Source: Panicum virgatum (Eukaryota > Streptophyta > Magnoliopsida > Poales > Poaceae). Taken from it: 64,000 nt of DNA. The position numbers and the translations under genes are program-made. How positions within the stretch are numbered: the first letter of the stretch is position 1; the number at the start of each line of letters is the position of its first letter. Below the pieces are notes generated by a model. It did not search any database. It was not told the DNA's origin and saw only the letters and a program-made list of their open reading frames with translations. The stretch is taken from the NCBI RefSeq assembly GCF_016808335.1, contig NC_053146.1:6859015-6923014 (forward strand). The letters run 5' to 3'. Of this stretch, positions 1-11,448 are shown piece after piece.

Positions 1-329
1 TGGCCGGATGCGGCGGCGGCTTTGTGCCGCGCCGCCGGCTGTGCGTTGGGTTAGAATTGAGATTTGAGAAGGCCCAGATAGATGGGAACATATCATATCA
101 TGTGTAAACCACAATCTTCGTCAAAACTCGTGCAAATTATAGCAAAAAAGTCGTCTAAATTCATCAACAAAATTACACATGAAGATGATATGATGATACA
201 CAACTTTGTAAAATATATTTTCCAAACTCGACTTCGTTTGGATGATATAAAAATAACAAATTTCAAGCCAGAGTCCATTGTGCGCACCTTTAGGTATTGA
301 GATGGGGCGCATCTATGCACCGCCAAAGG
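1..329. other. No gene seen; AT-rich flank
   Basis: The first 60 bases are GC-rich and may be the end of something lying outside the window. From about 80 to 300 the sequence is AT-rich, without a convincing reading frame or recognisable element ends. Confidence 0.4.
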
Positions 330-826
330 CGATGGAATCCCGATCCATCGCCTGAAGGCCCACACGGCCCACGAGATCCTCCCCCGTCTCCTCGCCGTCG
401 CCCCTAACCTTCTTCGCTGCCGCGCCGCCCGGCCCCCACCATGCCGCCTTCTCTTCACCCCCCCCCCCCCCCCGCCCACCGCCCACCGCCCACCGGGGGT
501 CCTACCCCGCTCGGCCGGCAGCGCTCCCGCGCCGCTTAGCCTCCGCCGCCTAACCCACCTCCACCGTCGGGCCGCTGCTGCCCCCCGATGCCCTCCTCTA
601 AGGTCAGCGGCCATGGAATCCCCAGCAATCCGGAAAGTTAAGTTCCGCCGCCGCCCTCCACCACCCCGCCCGTCGGCGACCTCGCCGGCATCCCCCCACC
701 AAACACCCCTCGCCGGCCACCCCTCCCCCTCCCCTAGGTCGCGGGCGCCGCTCCCCTCCCCTGACTCGACGCCGCAGCCCACCGGAGAAGTGGAAGAAGA
801 AGGAAGGTCTTCAGGCGATGGATTCC
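330..826. mobile_element. Candidate non-autonomous DNA element with GC-rich core
   Basis: A GC-rich block is bracketed by a short inverted repeat: CCATCGCCTGAAG near 343-355 and its reverse complement CTTCAGGCGATGG near 809-821, with imperfect extension outward (GGAATCC on both ends). This resembles a Pack-type transposon carrying a captured GC-rich fragment. The reading frames inside are proline- and arginine-rich with no domain I recognise. No clean target-site duplication was found, so the class is uncertain. Confidence 0.3.
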
Positions 827-852
827 CTGTATATCGCGCGCGCGATATACAG
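827..852. repeat. Perfect 26-bp palindrome
   Basis: The arms CTGTATATCGCGC and GCGCGATATACAG form an uninterrupted palindrome containing a CG-alternating core. It lies just outside the right inverted repeat of the preceding GC-rich block and may be part of that element's terminus or of its insertion scar. Confidence 0.8.
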
Positions 853-3383
853 CCATTTCCATTGAGATGATTAGTGAAACCTCTACGGAACTAGAAAAAA
901 ATCGAAAGGCCTGAAATAATTTTCCTAAAATGATTTGGAAAGGAAAAATATGTGGGAGGCAAAGATTTCCCAAAATTGTAACAAAATAAAGGGAATCAAG
1001 TGACAAAATCTGTGATTGCAATGGAGAAGGTATTAAGAAACCAAACCTCTAGATCTAGATCCAGATCCGTCGACGGCGATATTGCTCCAACTGCCAGATC
1101 CATCGGCGATGACGGTGCTTTGGTGTTGCTCCATTTATGGTTTCCGTCGAGATTAGATTTTTTGCCGGACTAGGGGTGGAAGGTTGTGGTTCTGGCCGCC
1201 CTACCAATGGTGGTGGTGAGCGGCGGGTGGGATTGTGAGGCAATGCCACCGCCACCACCGCTGCTGCCACCACCACCTACCAAAGTGGTTAAGGAGGTAG
1301 GTTGTGAAGGGCTGGTGGCGAAGAAGCTCACAAAGCGATTGGGGAGGGTAGGCCGGCGGTGACTGTGGGCGCCATCAAGTAAGGTGCGTACGTTCACGCT
1401 AGAGGAGGGATGTTGTGATACAGGTGATGGCGGCGCTCGATCGGGAAGGGAAGGAGGGAGAGACTGGGGCACAAGAAAGATAAAAAGGGGAGGATGTTAG
1501 CGGAAGATTAGGGTTTTCCCAACACAAGATCGCAAGTTGCTTGACCCAACCCGTTTAAAAAAATTGACCCGACCCGACCCAACAAATGTGTTGGACATGC
1601 TCAAACCAAAATTTGCCGCCTGTTATAAAAACCAGGCATGGCACATGCCAAATTCTTTTGACTTAAAATCCAAAAAAATCCAACCCAAACCATAAGATGT
1701 ACAAAAAAAAGGTTTTTATCCAACCTGAACTGAACACTTATCAGGTCGGGTTGAAGCCAAAAAAAAATACAACCTAGTGGCCGATTCGGGTTCGGACCAA
1801 AGAAAAAAAAATCGATGGGTATTTTTTGGCCTGACCCGAACATGACAAATGCTCAGATCTACCATGTACGTGTCTTTGAGTGAAACAAGGAACATTTACG
1901 TGCTGTGTTTTTCAGTCTCGTTGCGCATTGTCTTGACTAGTTAAATTCGGATCTTATGGTGAACAAGAGAAATTTAGCAATAAATCCACCCTCAGAGACC
2001 CCAATGCTGAATCTGCGGGTGACCATAAGTTTCCAAACCCCGCCGCCACGCCGGTCGCCGCCCCCATAGCAGCTCAAGCGCGCCGGCCGAGATCCGCCGA
2101 GTGGCCGAGATCCGCCGTAGGAGGGGCCGAGATTCGCTCGGAAGGGGGGGAGGGAGGGAAAGTGAATGGGGAGGGGATCCGGACTCACTCATTGGGGGGG
2201 GTCGACCCCTTTCTCCTTCCCCCTCCTCCTTTTTCTCTTCCTCAGCGGATCTCGGCCGGCGAGCTCGAGCGGCCGCGGGGGGCGGCGACCGGTGCAGCGG
2301 TAGCGGGGTGGCGCGGTGCCGGTGGGGAGGTACGACGGGCAGCGCGGCCTCCCCGCCACCGGCATCTTCTGTATTTTTTTCTTTTTTTCAATTTTTTTTA
2401 CCTGGGATTTTTTATTTTTTTGGATGTAAAAATTTTTCTCTTGAAATTTTTTAATTTATTTTCATACAACTTTTCTAAATTTTTTCTTTGAAAGTTTTTC
2501 CTCTTCCCTAATTTCTCCTTGGAAAAAAAATTTTGCTCTCCAATTTTTTCTCCTCTCCAATTTTCCTTGGAAAATCATTTTGCTCTCCAAAATTTTCTTG
2601 AATTTTTTTCTAAATTTTTTATCAAAAAATGACAAAAAACTTATATAAATGAAAAAAAGCAACAGTCGGAATATCGACTGTAAGGAAGGAACCCTCCTTA
2701 CAGTCGACCGCAAACTAGCGTGCCCCCTCAGAGACCTACTCTTTTTTTAGGGGTTATGGATTACACTTCTCGGTGTTAGATAGACAACGGCAGAATTTGT
2801 TCTTGTAGTAGTATTCTAAGAAATTACTAGTACCATTTCGTAAATCATAGTTTTTTTTCCTCGAAGCTGATAATACAAAAGAACATATGGTACAAAATAC
2901 AACTTGTATAGTTTTACAAATATATACCCTTATTTTTTTTTGTTAAAGAAAGCTTAGAAGAGGCCTGCTAAAAAATTAGGAATTTGTTCCTTTTTTTAGG
3001 AAAGCTCAGAAGAGGCCTTGCTAAGAAAAGCTAGGAATATGTTCCTCTTTTTAGATGAGGATGAGTTCTTGCTATAAAAAAAATCAAGATTTTATAGTTC
3101 CTCTCTTTGTACGAGGGTAATAATCTCTTTCAAAGAATTTTCAGGGCTAAGTTTGAGTTAGAACAAAATCTTCGACAACCCTAATTCTGGCTCATAACTA
3201 ATTCAGAACCAGGTCTATATCATGTGTAGTAATCAACAACAATCAGGTAACCTCATAGGTTAGTTTTTAAGTGTTGTAGTAATCAACAAGAACCATGTAA
3301 CCTCATAGGTTAGTTTTCAAGTGCTCCCTGTCTAAACTAAATCTTTCAGGTTCATGAATTGTTTGTAACATATGAAAGATGCA
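853..3383. other. Intergenic, no gene supported
   Basis: A GC-rich patch at about 1050-1480 and another at 2040-2350 give only low-complexity frames. The stretch 1500-1850 is AT-rich with repeated GACCC/GGGTC words. The stretch 2360-2640 is a T-rich run. From 2920 to 3060 there is an imperfect direct duplication around the words agaggcct and aggaatntgttcct. No domain, RNA gene or clear element boundary was seen. Confidence 0.4.
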
Positions 3384-4679
3384 TCAATTCATTTCACAAA
3401 AAGAACACTCTTGTAGAATCTCTCCATGTAACACATCATGCACACACAAACACTCTCCGAACATGAACCCAAACGTAGTCCTCAAGAACCCAAACGGACA
3501 GCCCAGTGTATATGGAATCATTGCCTTCAACCTTTCGTTTTCCGGGTTCACCGATACAATGCAGGCGCCCTTGCGATTGACCAATAAAAGCAGGATTGGG
3601 ATTTTGATCCTCATTTGGCCAGCAGATGACCTTACATGTCTTCCCTTGATTGTCCACTGCAACTATTTTATAGTAATCCTGTAGCCCAAATTGGAGGAAG
3701 AGAAAATGCAACAGGCCATTAACAAAAGCCCTACCATGACCTATGACTCCATAGTAAGACCATGCGCCTCGTCCACCTTCACTTTGCCATTGCCTCCATT
3801 CACTTGACCTGTCACCATGGTTTTAAATCTCCGGCTAAAAGTATATAGCGGATGACCTCTAAAACAGTTATAGCGGAGGCTAAACGAGAATATAGCGGGC
3901 TATAGCGGGATATAGCGGGATATTTGTCATAGCTTGATGAGCCAAAAACAGCTATAGCCGGAGATTTAAAACTATGCCTGTCACTCCATAAGCCACACTC
4001 AGATGAATAGGTGCGCACCCCTTCCACATTCTCCCGATATTCATCCTGCCAGAACTGGACCAAGCCGAAGTGCGAGGAGATGGATGGGTCGAAATGCAAA
4101 AAGGTGCGCACATCATTTTCACTGTCTTCCTCGTCCACGCCCTCAGCTGGTGGAGGCGGAGTCAAGCCGGAGCTGGGCACCGCAACCCATTGCTCGGTGA
4201 CTGGGTTGCACACAATGTAGCCCCGTGAATCATGCGTGTCTGAACCCCATCTATGCCCAAAGAGGAGGAGGCCGTTGCAAGAATCCAAGATCCTGATGCC
4301 CTCAACATCCAGCTGCTCCTTCATGAAGGCGAACGTGGGGTCCAAGAGTGGCACCTGCACGGATTCACCTAACATGTTGATGAAACGGCCATAGTTAGGG
4401 CGAGGCATCTTCTCGCTGCGGCTGCCGACGAGATCTCCGCTGGCATCGCCATCGCTGCCGCCGTCGAAGTAGAGGAATCCTTGTAGGGTTTGGGGGAGAT
4501 TCCTGCAGCGGAGTCGGTCGGCGATGAGGTCGCGCCAGGGTTTGGAGACGCACTTGGACCGGCACAGGGACTTGGCGTTGAGGCGCGAGAGGATCTCCAC
4601 GAGGGCGTCGTCGGGGGAGGCGGGCCACCGCGACCTCGCTCCTGTCGGCGCCGTCTACGTCTATGCCGCTGCCTGCCAA
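3384..4679 (-). pseudogene. F-box / FBA-domain protein, copy 1 (broken)
   Basis: F-box proteins of this type are substrate-recognition subunits of SCF ubiquitin ligases; the target is unknown. Reading on the minus strand, the F-box helix (VEILSRLNAKSLCRSKCVSK) is near 4600-4540. The FBA region follows with DSCNGLLLFG, YIVCNPVTEQWVAVPSSG, HFDPSISSHFGLVQFW and GQSQGRLHCI. Three lesions are visible. A C/G run at 4613-4617 has one base too many before the F-box. No ATG precedes the domain; the aligned start is TTG. A 161-bp hAT MITE with its TSD splits the FBA region at 3816-3976. Downstream of VWVLEDY the conserved C terminus is lost. Removing the MITE and one TSD copy rejoins the FBA frame exactly, so that insertion came after the coding sequence formed. 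It is the first of five related minus-strand copies. Confidence 0.85.
3816..3976. mobile_element. hAT-type MITE inside F-box copy 1
   Basis: The 161-bp element has terminal inverted repeats CATGGTTTTAAATCTCCGGC and CATAGTTTTAAATCTCCGGC, and is flanked by the 8-bp direct repeat CCTGTCAC (3808-3815 and 3977-3984). CA...TG termini with an 8-bp TSD are the hAT signature. The interior carries short tandem words of the type tatagcggg. Confidence 0.92.
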
Positions 4680-5133
4680 GGGAGGAGATGGAGGTCAGGG
4701 GATGAACATGAACACCCGCGCAGCGGGGCTGGGGGTGGAGCGGGAGGGCGAGCTCACCAGCCGCCGGAGAGGATGGGAATCGCGAACGCCGAGCGCGGCG
4801 CCGCCGGCCAGCGACTGATTTGGGGGAAGACGAGGAGACGAGTTGGACTCGAGGATCATTTATGTGGCGTTGGTGGGAGTCTGGGAGACGAGCGAGCGGC
4901 CGGGTCTCGATGATTCTCTGTAACGTGACGGTGACCTTGAGTCACTGCAGCGTAGGCCCATGGATGTGGGCCTTGCGTGTCAGCGACTTCAACGTTACTG
5001 CACCACAAGTTACCAATGGGCCCCGGGTCCTGGGCAACCCGGATCAGAGCAGTATTATAAGCAGGTTGAATGAGGATGTGTAGGAGAGAGGAGAGGAGGG
5101 GAGGGGAGAGGAGAAACGGCCTGTAAACTCAAA
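4680..5133. other. Upstream flank of F-box copy 1
   Basis: This is a GC-rich leader-like region followed by a purine-rich stretch (gagaggagaggaggggagg near 5090). No TATA box or independent gene was identified. Confidence 0.35.
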
Positions 5134-5346
5134 AAAATTTCTATAGTACCTGTCATATCAAATTTTTGAACACATGCATGGAACATTAAATGAGTTGAAA
5201 AAATAACTAATTACATAGTTTACTTGAAAATTATGAGACGAATCTTTTAAGCCTAATTAATCTATGATTGGACATTAATTGTCAAATAACAACGAATGTG
5301 CTACAGTACCAAAACCCAAAAAAATTCGCGAACTAAACAAAGCCTA
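5134..5346. mobile_element. Grass MITE remnant
   Basis: AT-rich sequence contains the words common to a very abundant grass MITE group: ATGCATGGAACATTAAATG, GAGACGAATCTTTTAAG, CTAATTAATCTATGATTGG and GCTACAGTACC, ending in GCGAACTAAACAAAGCC. The right end abuts or merges with the next element, and no target duplication could be fixed. Boundaries are approximate. Confidence 0.6.
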
Positions 5347-6600
5347 TTTGAGAGCACTCCACTCCAAAAAAAACCATGCTCCACTCCACAAACTCCACTC
5401 CACCATTTAGCTCCACTCCCTCAATCTCTTCTCAACATGTTTGGGAGAGCTCCACTCCATAAATCCCATAAACCTAGTTCTCTCCACCCTGTCGGCCCCA
5501 ATGTGCAAGCAACAACCCCAGTTAGGCACATCTAAACTCCTCTCACTTCCACACGGCCCCGCTTGTCAGGTTGTCTTCAATCTCCATCTCTTTCCATGCT
5601 CGCTCTGCGCTGTGGCCTCGGCCTCCCACAAGGCCATGTGCACCGCTTCCCGCACAGCCGGCGCGGGCAGCGTCACGGTCTGCGCGGCCGCGGCCCCCGC
5701 ACCCGCCGCCGCCGTCCGCTTCAGCCCATCACAGGCGCCATGCGGAGGGGGATGGAGCAGGTGAGATTCAGATGGGGCGGGGTCGCCGCGAGCCCCGGCC
5801 GCCGCACGGCTGCGAGCCCAGGGGGCGGGGTCGTCGCGAGCCCCGGCGGCGGCCAGCCGCGAGCCTCGGTGGCGGGAGCACAGGCGGCAGGGAGCGCGAG
5901 CCCCGGACGAACTCCGACCTCCGCTCGAAGGGCGTGACGGCAGCGACCCTCGACATCCAGGTCCATGGCGGGCTGGTCGAATGCCCTCACCATGGCGGGA
6001 CCGGAGCTTGGGAGGCAGCGGCGCGACTCCTAGTGCGGCGCGACGCCGAGTTCGGGCGGCGGCGGGAGGGCCCCAGTAGGTGGTGCGATCCGAGCTCGGG
6101 CGACGGCAGTAGCCCCGGAGGTGCGGCGCGAGGAGCTTCGGTGGGCGCCAGGTAGGGGCACGAGCTCCAGGCAACGGCAGCGGCGAGCCTGGGCGGGGGC
6201 GGGGGCGGCGAGCCCGAGCGGCGGCGACAGCAGCGATCCCAGGCGGTGGTGGCGGCGGCGAGCCTCGGCGGTGCGAGCTCTCCGGGCAGCTAGGGCGGTG
6301 AGCCCGGCGGGGGCGGTGGCGGCAAGCTCCAAGCGGTTGTGGGCAGCAAACGTGTCTGGGTTGTTGGGATGGTGACTTTTTCTATTCGAAAGGTTATGAG
6401 AAGTGAGTAATCAGTGGTAGGTGGGTAATATTCCCTAACTGCACTAGCTCCACATTTTGGTGGAGCAAGGAGCTCTAGGTTTTTGGTGGAGTGGAGCTGA
6501 TATTTGGGTGGAATGGAGTGGACCTGAGTGATGTGTTTGGAAAAAAAAAGTGGAGTGGAGTCAAATTTGGTGGAGTGCAGCTCTCCGAAAGACCCCCTTA
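5347..6600. mobile_element. Pack-MULE-like element with GC-rich core
   Basis: Both ends are built from CTCCACTCCA-type words in inverted orientation: the left end from 5347 reads GAGAGCACTCCACTCC, and the right end near 6580-6560 reads GAGAGCTGCACTCCACC on the minus strand. Between them, 5640-6340 is strongly GC-rich and repetitive, with reiterated gcgagcccc units and many overlapping frames in all phases. Long AT-moderate TIRs around a GC-rich insert fit a Mutator-like element that captured foreign sequence. I found no matching target duplication and do not recognise the captured fragment. Confidence 0.5.
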
Positions 6601-6794
6601 TAGTCGGCTTTGACACAAGAACCAAAAAAACTTTTGTAAGAGACATGTGGGCCATACATTACTGATGAATAGACTAATCACTGTACAAGTAGGCTGACAG
6701 GTATGCTGCAAGTATCCTTACAGTCGGCAGCGGGCTAAATTATTATCCTTGCTCTCGATGAGGCAACGAAGAGTCATCAGGAATAATTCTCTAA

Positions 6795-6973
6795 GGGCAG
6801 TCTTAGTGAGGAGTGTCATCGCACGATTAACTAGACTGTGAACTAGGTAACCGAGCCGGAGGAGGTGATGACACTCCTCTCACATTCCATGACACTCCCT
6901 CTTCTCTCTCTTCTGCCATATCAGCAAATTTAATACTCATGACACTCCCATGACCCTTCCACTGAGATTGGCC
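6795..6973. mobile_element. Tourist-type (PIF/Harbinger) MITE
   Basis: The 179-bp element begins GGGCAGTCTTAGTG and ends in the complement of GGCCAATCTCAGTG, with TAA at 6792-6794 and 6974-6976 as target duplication. The interior repeats the word atgacactcc several times. Confidence 0.85.
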
Positions 6974-6976
6974 TAA

Positions 6977-7885
6977 GGGCTCGTTTTGGATAGCTGGAAT
7001 TGAAACTCATTCCATGAAGTATTCTAGAAATTAGATTCAACAAGAAATGGATTACCAAGAATTTGATTCAATTCATTTTGTTTGGATATTCTGGAATCAT
7101 TTACCACGAATCAAGTTCCATATCATGTTCGGATGATTTTAAAGTACTGAATACACAAATATGAAAAAAATCTATTCATTTCTCGCACAACATCTCCAGA
7201 AAACAGATACTACATGAATCTCATGTTCACACACGCCCAGATAAATCTTCACTTTTCCTGAGCTGTCTCATCAGCCTCCATTTGGAAGCGCCTGCAGAGA
7301 CGTTATGGCCTACAAAGACATTAATTCGTGTCAACTAGAAGTGAGAAAATTAAACAAATCTAAGTAACATGATCATCCAAGCTGGGTATCTCTTTAACAA
7401 TCCAGTAAGAACTTAAGTAGTCTGTTTTTAGGTCTCAGCTGCTGTCCTCGCTGCCTCCCCAACAGCATGACCTTTGCAATATACAAGATTTATTGAATCC
7501 CAAAATTTCACACCCTCTGGTTGTATCAACTAACATCCTTGATTTTCTGCAATGTACAAGTGGGAATCACACCTCAGACTAAAAGGAGTAAAAATAAGTA
7601 ATGCAGTTATGGCATGAACAGGCATTAGGTTTCTGATATGGTGATACAAATAAACCAAAACAGAGAGCACACAAGTATATACTTCATGGTAGATCATTTA
7701 ACAAAAGGGTAATATCACCAAGTGCAGGAAGTTGATTTCACTGCATATTCTGCTACTAAATATAGTTTGCACAATCCTAATGCAGTTAACTAGCATGCAG
7801 CAACAGAAATCAATTTGTAGTATAATGTACCATACTACCATTTCTCCATTGACCATTTTTTACTCCTGACAGTTCTATATGTACT
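6977..7885. other. Intergenic, no gene supported
   Basis: AT-rich. The part at 6985-7140 contains short inverted words (ttggata / tatcc..., attcca / tggaat) suggesting a MITE remnant without clear ends. Nothing else was recognised. Confidence 0.4.
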
Positions 7886-8580
7886 TACAAGCTACAAGGA
7901 AACAGGGATACCAAGGAGGTTGACAAGGAGGCTGCCAAGGAGGCTGACAAATTTAAAAAGAAGATGATTAGAGGCAAAAGAAAGTGCAAGGGATGTGGAG
8001 AGTTGGGCCACGGTGATACTAGTTACAAGTGCCGACTTAATGGCACAAAGAAAAGTCAAGAACACAATACATCTTTTTAATTTATTGTTGTGCCAAACTT
8101 GCTACAACCATTTTATTTTGATTTTGCAGGAAGAGAAAGCTAAGAAAGAACAAGTATGGTGAAAAAGCTAAAGTACCAAGCCAGAAAAAGTAAAAGACCA
8201 AGATAAATATAGATGACAATGCAGCCGCAAATGTCCATGAAAACGAAGCACATATAGATGACAATGGTGCAACCCCAAATGTTCAGGAAAACATTGTTGC
8301 TGTCCCAAGTCCATCAAAGCCAACTAAAGAGTCAATATTGCAAGACAGCCCCCCGAGGGTGACTAAAGTTAGGAATGCTATCAATTTATTGTTGTTGTGT
8401 TGATGTAATTAAAAGCTGAAATATGCCTCGCAATATCACATTTGCAATCGACTTGCTATGCTAATGGGAGAAGATGGAGGTGAGCACTGAGCAGGCAACC
8501 GTGCAAAATTCACCCCCCAATATATCACCAGCAAAAAAGTTGATTCCAAGGAAGTTGAAGACCAAGTGAAATGTGAACTA
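7886..8580 (+). pseudogene. C-terminal relic of a Mutator-like transposase
   Basis: Translating around 7975-8050 gives a zinc knuckle, CKGCGELGHGDTSYKC, followed by RLNGTKK. After a short interruption it continues at 8129 as RKRKLRKNKYGEKAKVPSQK, a stop, then an acidic tail ending near SPPRVTKV. About 100 bp later RLAMLMGEDGGEH appears before another stop. The zinc knuckle, the LNGTKK word and the SPxRVT...RLAML tail are familiar from the C termini of grass MULE (mudrA-like) transposases. The catalytic and SWIM regions are absent, and the fragment is split by gaps that could be old introns. It is a dead fragment with no TIRs seen around it. Confidence 0.6.
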
Positions 8581-9607
8581 AAAGTATTAGGGCATTCCCT
8601 GAGCATGTATCTTTTCGTATGTGAACAAGAATTGTGAACTGTACAGTCTGTGTGAGAAATGAATTGAACAAGTATTATCTATGTTATTCAATGACAATTT
8701 GCAGCTGTATCAAAGTCCGGGTTTTCAATCAGTCAGAAAATTTGGCTTTGTGAGAACATGGGCCTGCGGCCAACATTTGCAGGTATCTAGGATGCCGCAG
8801 TTTTTTCTTCTTCTTTTTTTGTTAAGCTGAGCGCATTCGTCCGCACAGAAGAGATAAGAAGCGAACGTCCAAACGGAAAAGAACAACATTCAATCTATTA
8901 CAAACTGGCCAGGGGCAAAGTAGTAATGTTGTATGGTCATGTTGATTCAGACTCTGTAAATAAAGTTACAAAATCGCTATAGTCCATTCTAGCAGTTTGA
9001 TCCCATTTGATGCACCCTTTCCAGCGAAGCCCACTCCAAAGGAGACATTTCAACGAAGCCCACTTTTGAGAGGCATCAAATACCAATTTTCTCCGAATTT
9101 GATCCAGGCCAACATTCCAAACTATGGAAAGGGCTAGAATCTCCATTTCCAATTCGTGGGGCAGCCAAATAGGCCAGGCCTGAAATTGATTCCAAATCAG
9201 CCTAATTCAGGGGATCTGGATATTTGTGTGTACAGAAGCTACAGGTGTTGAAATAGGATTCAAGTTGCTTCACATAAAGGAAGGTAGATACTCCCTGCAG
9301 TTCTAACTTGTGCTGACAAGACTCAACATGATCTCAGCAACACATGAAAGTGGGGGGCTTTTTCTTCTCTAATTCTTTACTGTAACTTCCAGATTTTTGC
9401 TCCCAAGTCACCTATGTCTTATCTTGTACAACTCTATGTGAAGGATAACCTCCAAAACCTGGAGCTCAAAGCAACGAAGAACTATGATGAATCCTCTTGT
9501 GATCCAATTTCAGGAGGAGCACCTTCAAACTTCTCAAGCACCACACAGAGTGCACAGACTAAGCAAATTTATACAGCTGTACTTGCACACAATGACACAA
9601 CATAGAT
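8581..9607. other. Intergenic, no gene supported
   Basis: Only short frames are present, including one of 63 codons near 9414-9605 with no recognisable domain. Nothing could be assigned to a gene or element. Confidence 0.35.
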
Positions 9608-10029
9608 GCTCAACTAGATTGCTGTAACAAAGAACACTATGGCATTTGGTGTCAGCTGCTGGATCCTAACCTTAAACCTCGCCAACAGCTTTGGCACGAC
9701 AGGATCCAGGGGCAAACGAAGCCCAACAATAAAGAAGTCGCGAAAGACAACATATTCCCCATCATGAGGGTCCGGGGTCTCCTCTCCTTGGGGGCACGAC
9801 AAATGCCCTCACCAAAATAACCCTTGTCCACATAAGATGCTATGAGCGCCGCGGACACCAGCCCGAACCTCAGCGTCGGCTCTAGTTTCTCGCGACCCAT
9901 CAATTCTGATGGATCGGCGTCAACTTGGGAAATGTCTTCTTCCCCCTCAGACATATGGGTCCTTTCCTCAACAAGAGTCGCAGCTCCGGCTTCGTCGACC
10001 TCCTTAGCGGTCACTTTTACTTGAGCCAT
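9608..10029 (-). pseudogene. Gypsy-type transposon N-terminal domain, truncated
   Basis: The frame starts at an ATG at 10029 (MAQVKVTAKEVDEAG) directly after a pyrimidine-rich stretch ending in ATAG, which also looks like a splice acceptor. It contains LIASYVDKGYFGEG; after a frame change, DGEYVVFRDFFIVGLRLPLD and PKLLARFKVRIQQLTPNAIV. These words match the family annotated in plants as putative gypsy-type transposon domain (Pfam Transposase_28, named from memory). The conserved part stops abruptly after LTPNAIV at about 9625, so this is a 5' fragment of a larger element on the minus strand. At least one frameshift lies near 9795. Confidence 0.65.
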
Positions 10030-10230
10030 CTATGACAAAAGCAAAATAGCAAATTGAGTTCACGTAAAAAAACAAAAAAAAACCTACAGAGAACTGAAGC
10101 CTGGTGAAGCTTTTGGAAACCTGCGAACTTCTCAAAAATTCGGCGAAGCCAATAGCAAATAGGTGATCAACACGTGTTAGCTGGGCGAAAGCGACGAAGG
10201 TTCGCAAAGCTCAGCAAGCGTGAAAGTGAC

Positions 10231-10250
10231 GCCCTGCACCCCCCTTATAT
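10231..10250 (-). promoter_or_regulatory. TATA-like motif upstream of the transposon ORF
   Basis: On the minus strand the sequence reads CCCTATATAAGGGGGG, about 200 bases before the ATG at 10029. A leader of that length fits a Pol II start for the transposon transcript. Confidence 0.45.
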
Positions 10251-10369
10251 AGGGAGGTAAAAGTGTACAGTAACTTCGAGTGTCAAAAACGAGAAGAAGA
10301 CCAAACGTCAACCAATCTCAGATTGACACGTGTAAAAATCTAACCTTAGACTCGTGCCAACCTCTGACG

Positions 10370-11035
10370 CCTGGGGGAGATGTTTTCAGGTGATTAAGTT
10401 TCGAGGGTTTGGCCCGTCGAGGTCGGCCCTCGCGCGCAAGGGGCTACTTTTGGGGATCGCCACCCTCAGGACCCGGAGGGCCCCCGAAGGCAGAGTCCGA
10501 AGGTTATGAGGTCTCCTTGACTTCCTGGTACCTCGAAGGTGACAGTCAAGACCCGAAGGTATTCCCGAAGGCGGCCCCGAAGGTAGACCATGCCGGCGAA
10601 GCTGGGCGACCACCCTCGAAGGTGACCATCAAGACCCGAAGGTATTCCCGAAGGTGGTCCACGCCGGTGAAGCTGGACGACGACCCTTGAAGGTGGCTGT
10701 CAAGACCCGAAAGTCCCCCCGAAGGTGACTTCATCCTTTGGGGTGGCGTGAAGAGCACGCTCCAGTTGGGGTAGACAAGTTGTACACTCTAACCTCAGTG
10801 CAATTACCCTTCGCCTGGAATATTTATCCGAATATTTCGGGGGACCGGGGGCATTTTCATCATGATGTAACAAAAGGTTATGGTATAAATACTCCCACCG
10901 AACATATTCTGTACAAGAACTTTTAACGAAGGCGAAGTTCTATCTCTTGGCATTTTTGCTTACCTTCGTTCGGAGTTCACTGTTTATGCTTTCTGCTTGG
11001 GTGACAAAGATGCCGAGAACCCAGCACCTAACATG
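10370..11035. repeat. LTR-like region with internal tandem repeats
   Basis: This region holds at least two full and two partial copies of a roughly 75-85-bp unit containing GACCCGAAGGTATTCCCGAA (10532-10720). On the plus strand a TATA-like word (GGTATAAATACTCCC) sits near 10880. The composition resembles LTR or terminal-repeat sequence of the element whose coding fragment lies at 9608-10029. I did not find a second LTR copy, a primer-binding site or a target duplication, so the assignment is tentative. Confidence 0.4.
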
Positions 11036-11109
11036 GCCATGCACTTCTTGATCTGATCACTCGAGGGACCAGAGATATCCCTCTCAAGCAGAGAGGGGCA
11101 AATCCCATC

Positions 11110-11400
11110 TTGGGGCTCGTTTAGATGCCCCGTATAAAGTTTTTGAAATGAAATCTTTGCATATTTGAAATATTAAATATAGACTAATCACTAAACTAAT
11201 TACTGAACTCATCTGTAAACTATGAAATGAATTTATTAAGACTAATTAATCTGTCATTAGCATATGTTTACTGTAGTAATTTATTGTCTAATTTACAAGC
11301 AAACTATGCAATTAGTTTTTTATTTTATCTAAATTTAATACTTCATGCATGTGCCGCAATATAGTTTTGGAATTTTGAATTTTACATCTAAACAAAACCT
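11110..11400. mobile_element. Grass MITE remnant
   Basis: The sequence carries the same kinds of word as the remnant at 5134 but is diverged: GACTAATTAATCTGTCATTAG, TTACTGTAGTAA and CTTCATGCATGTG, between GGCTCGTTTAGATG and ACATCTAAACAAAACC, which are imperfect inverted ends. No firm target duplication was seen. Confidence 0.55.
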
Positions 11401-11448
11401 TGATTGCTTTGTCTCATATCATACTTCTCGACAAACTTGAGAACCACC

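Noticed and set aside
93..782. 229-codon minus-strand frame
   Set aside because: It runs through a GC-rich, low-complexity block with equally long frames in other phases and no recognisable domain. It is a compositional artefact of a probable transposon core.
5566..6174. Overlapping long frames on both strands of the GC-rich block
   Set aside because: Frames occur in nearly every phase because GC-rich DNA has few stop codons. The sequence is repetitive and lacks domains.
9414..9605. 63-codon plus-strand frame next to the gypsy-type fragment
   Set aside because: No domain, no conserved words, and position at the broken edge of a transposon fragment. Probably chance.
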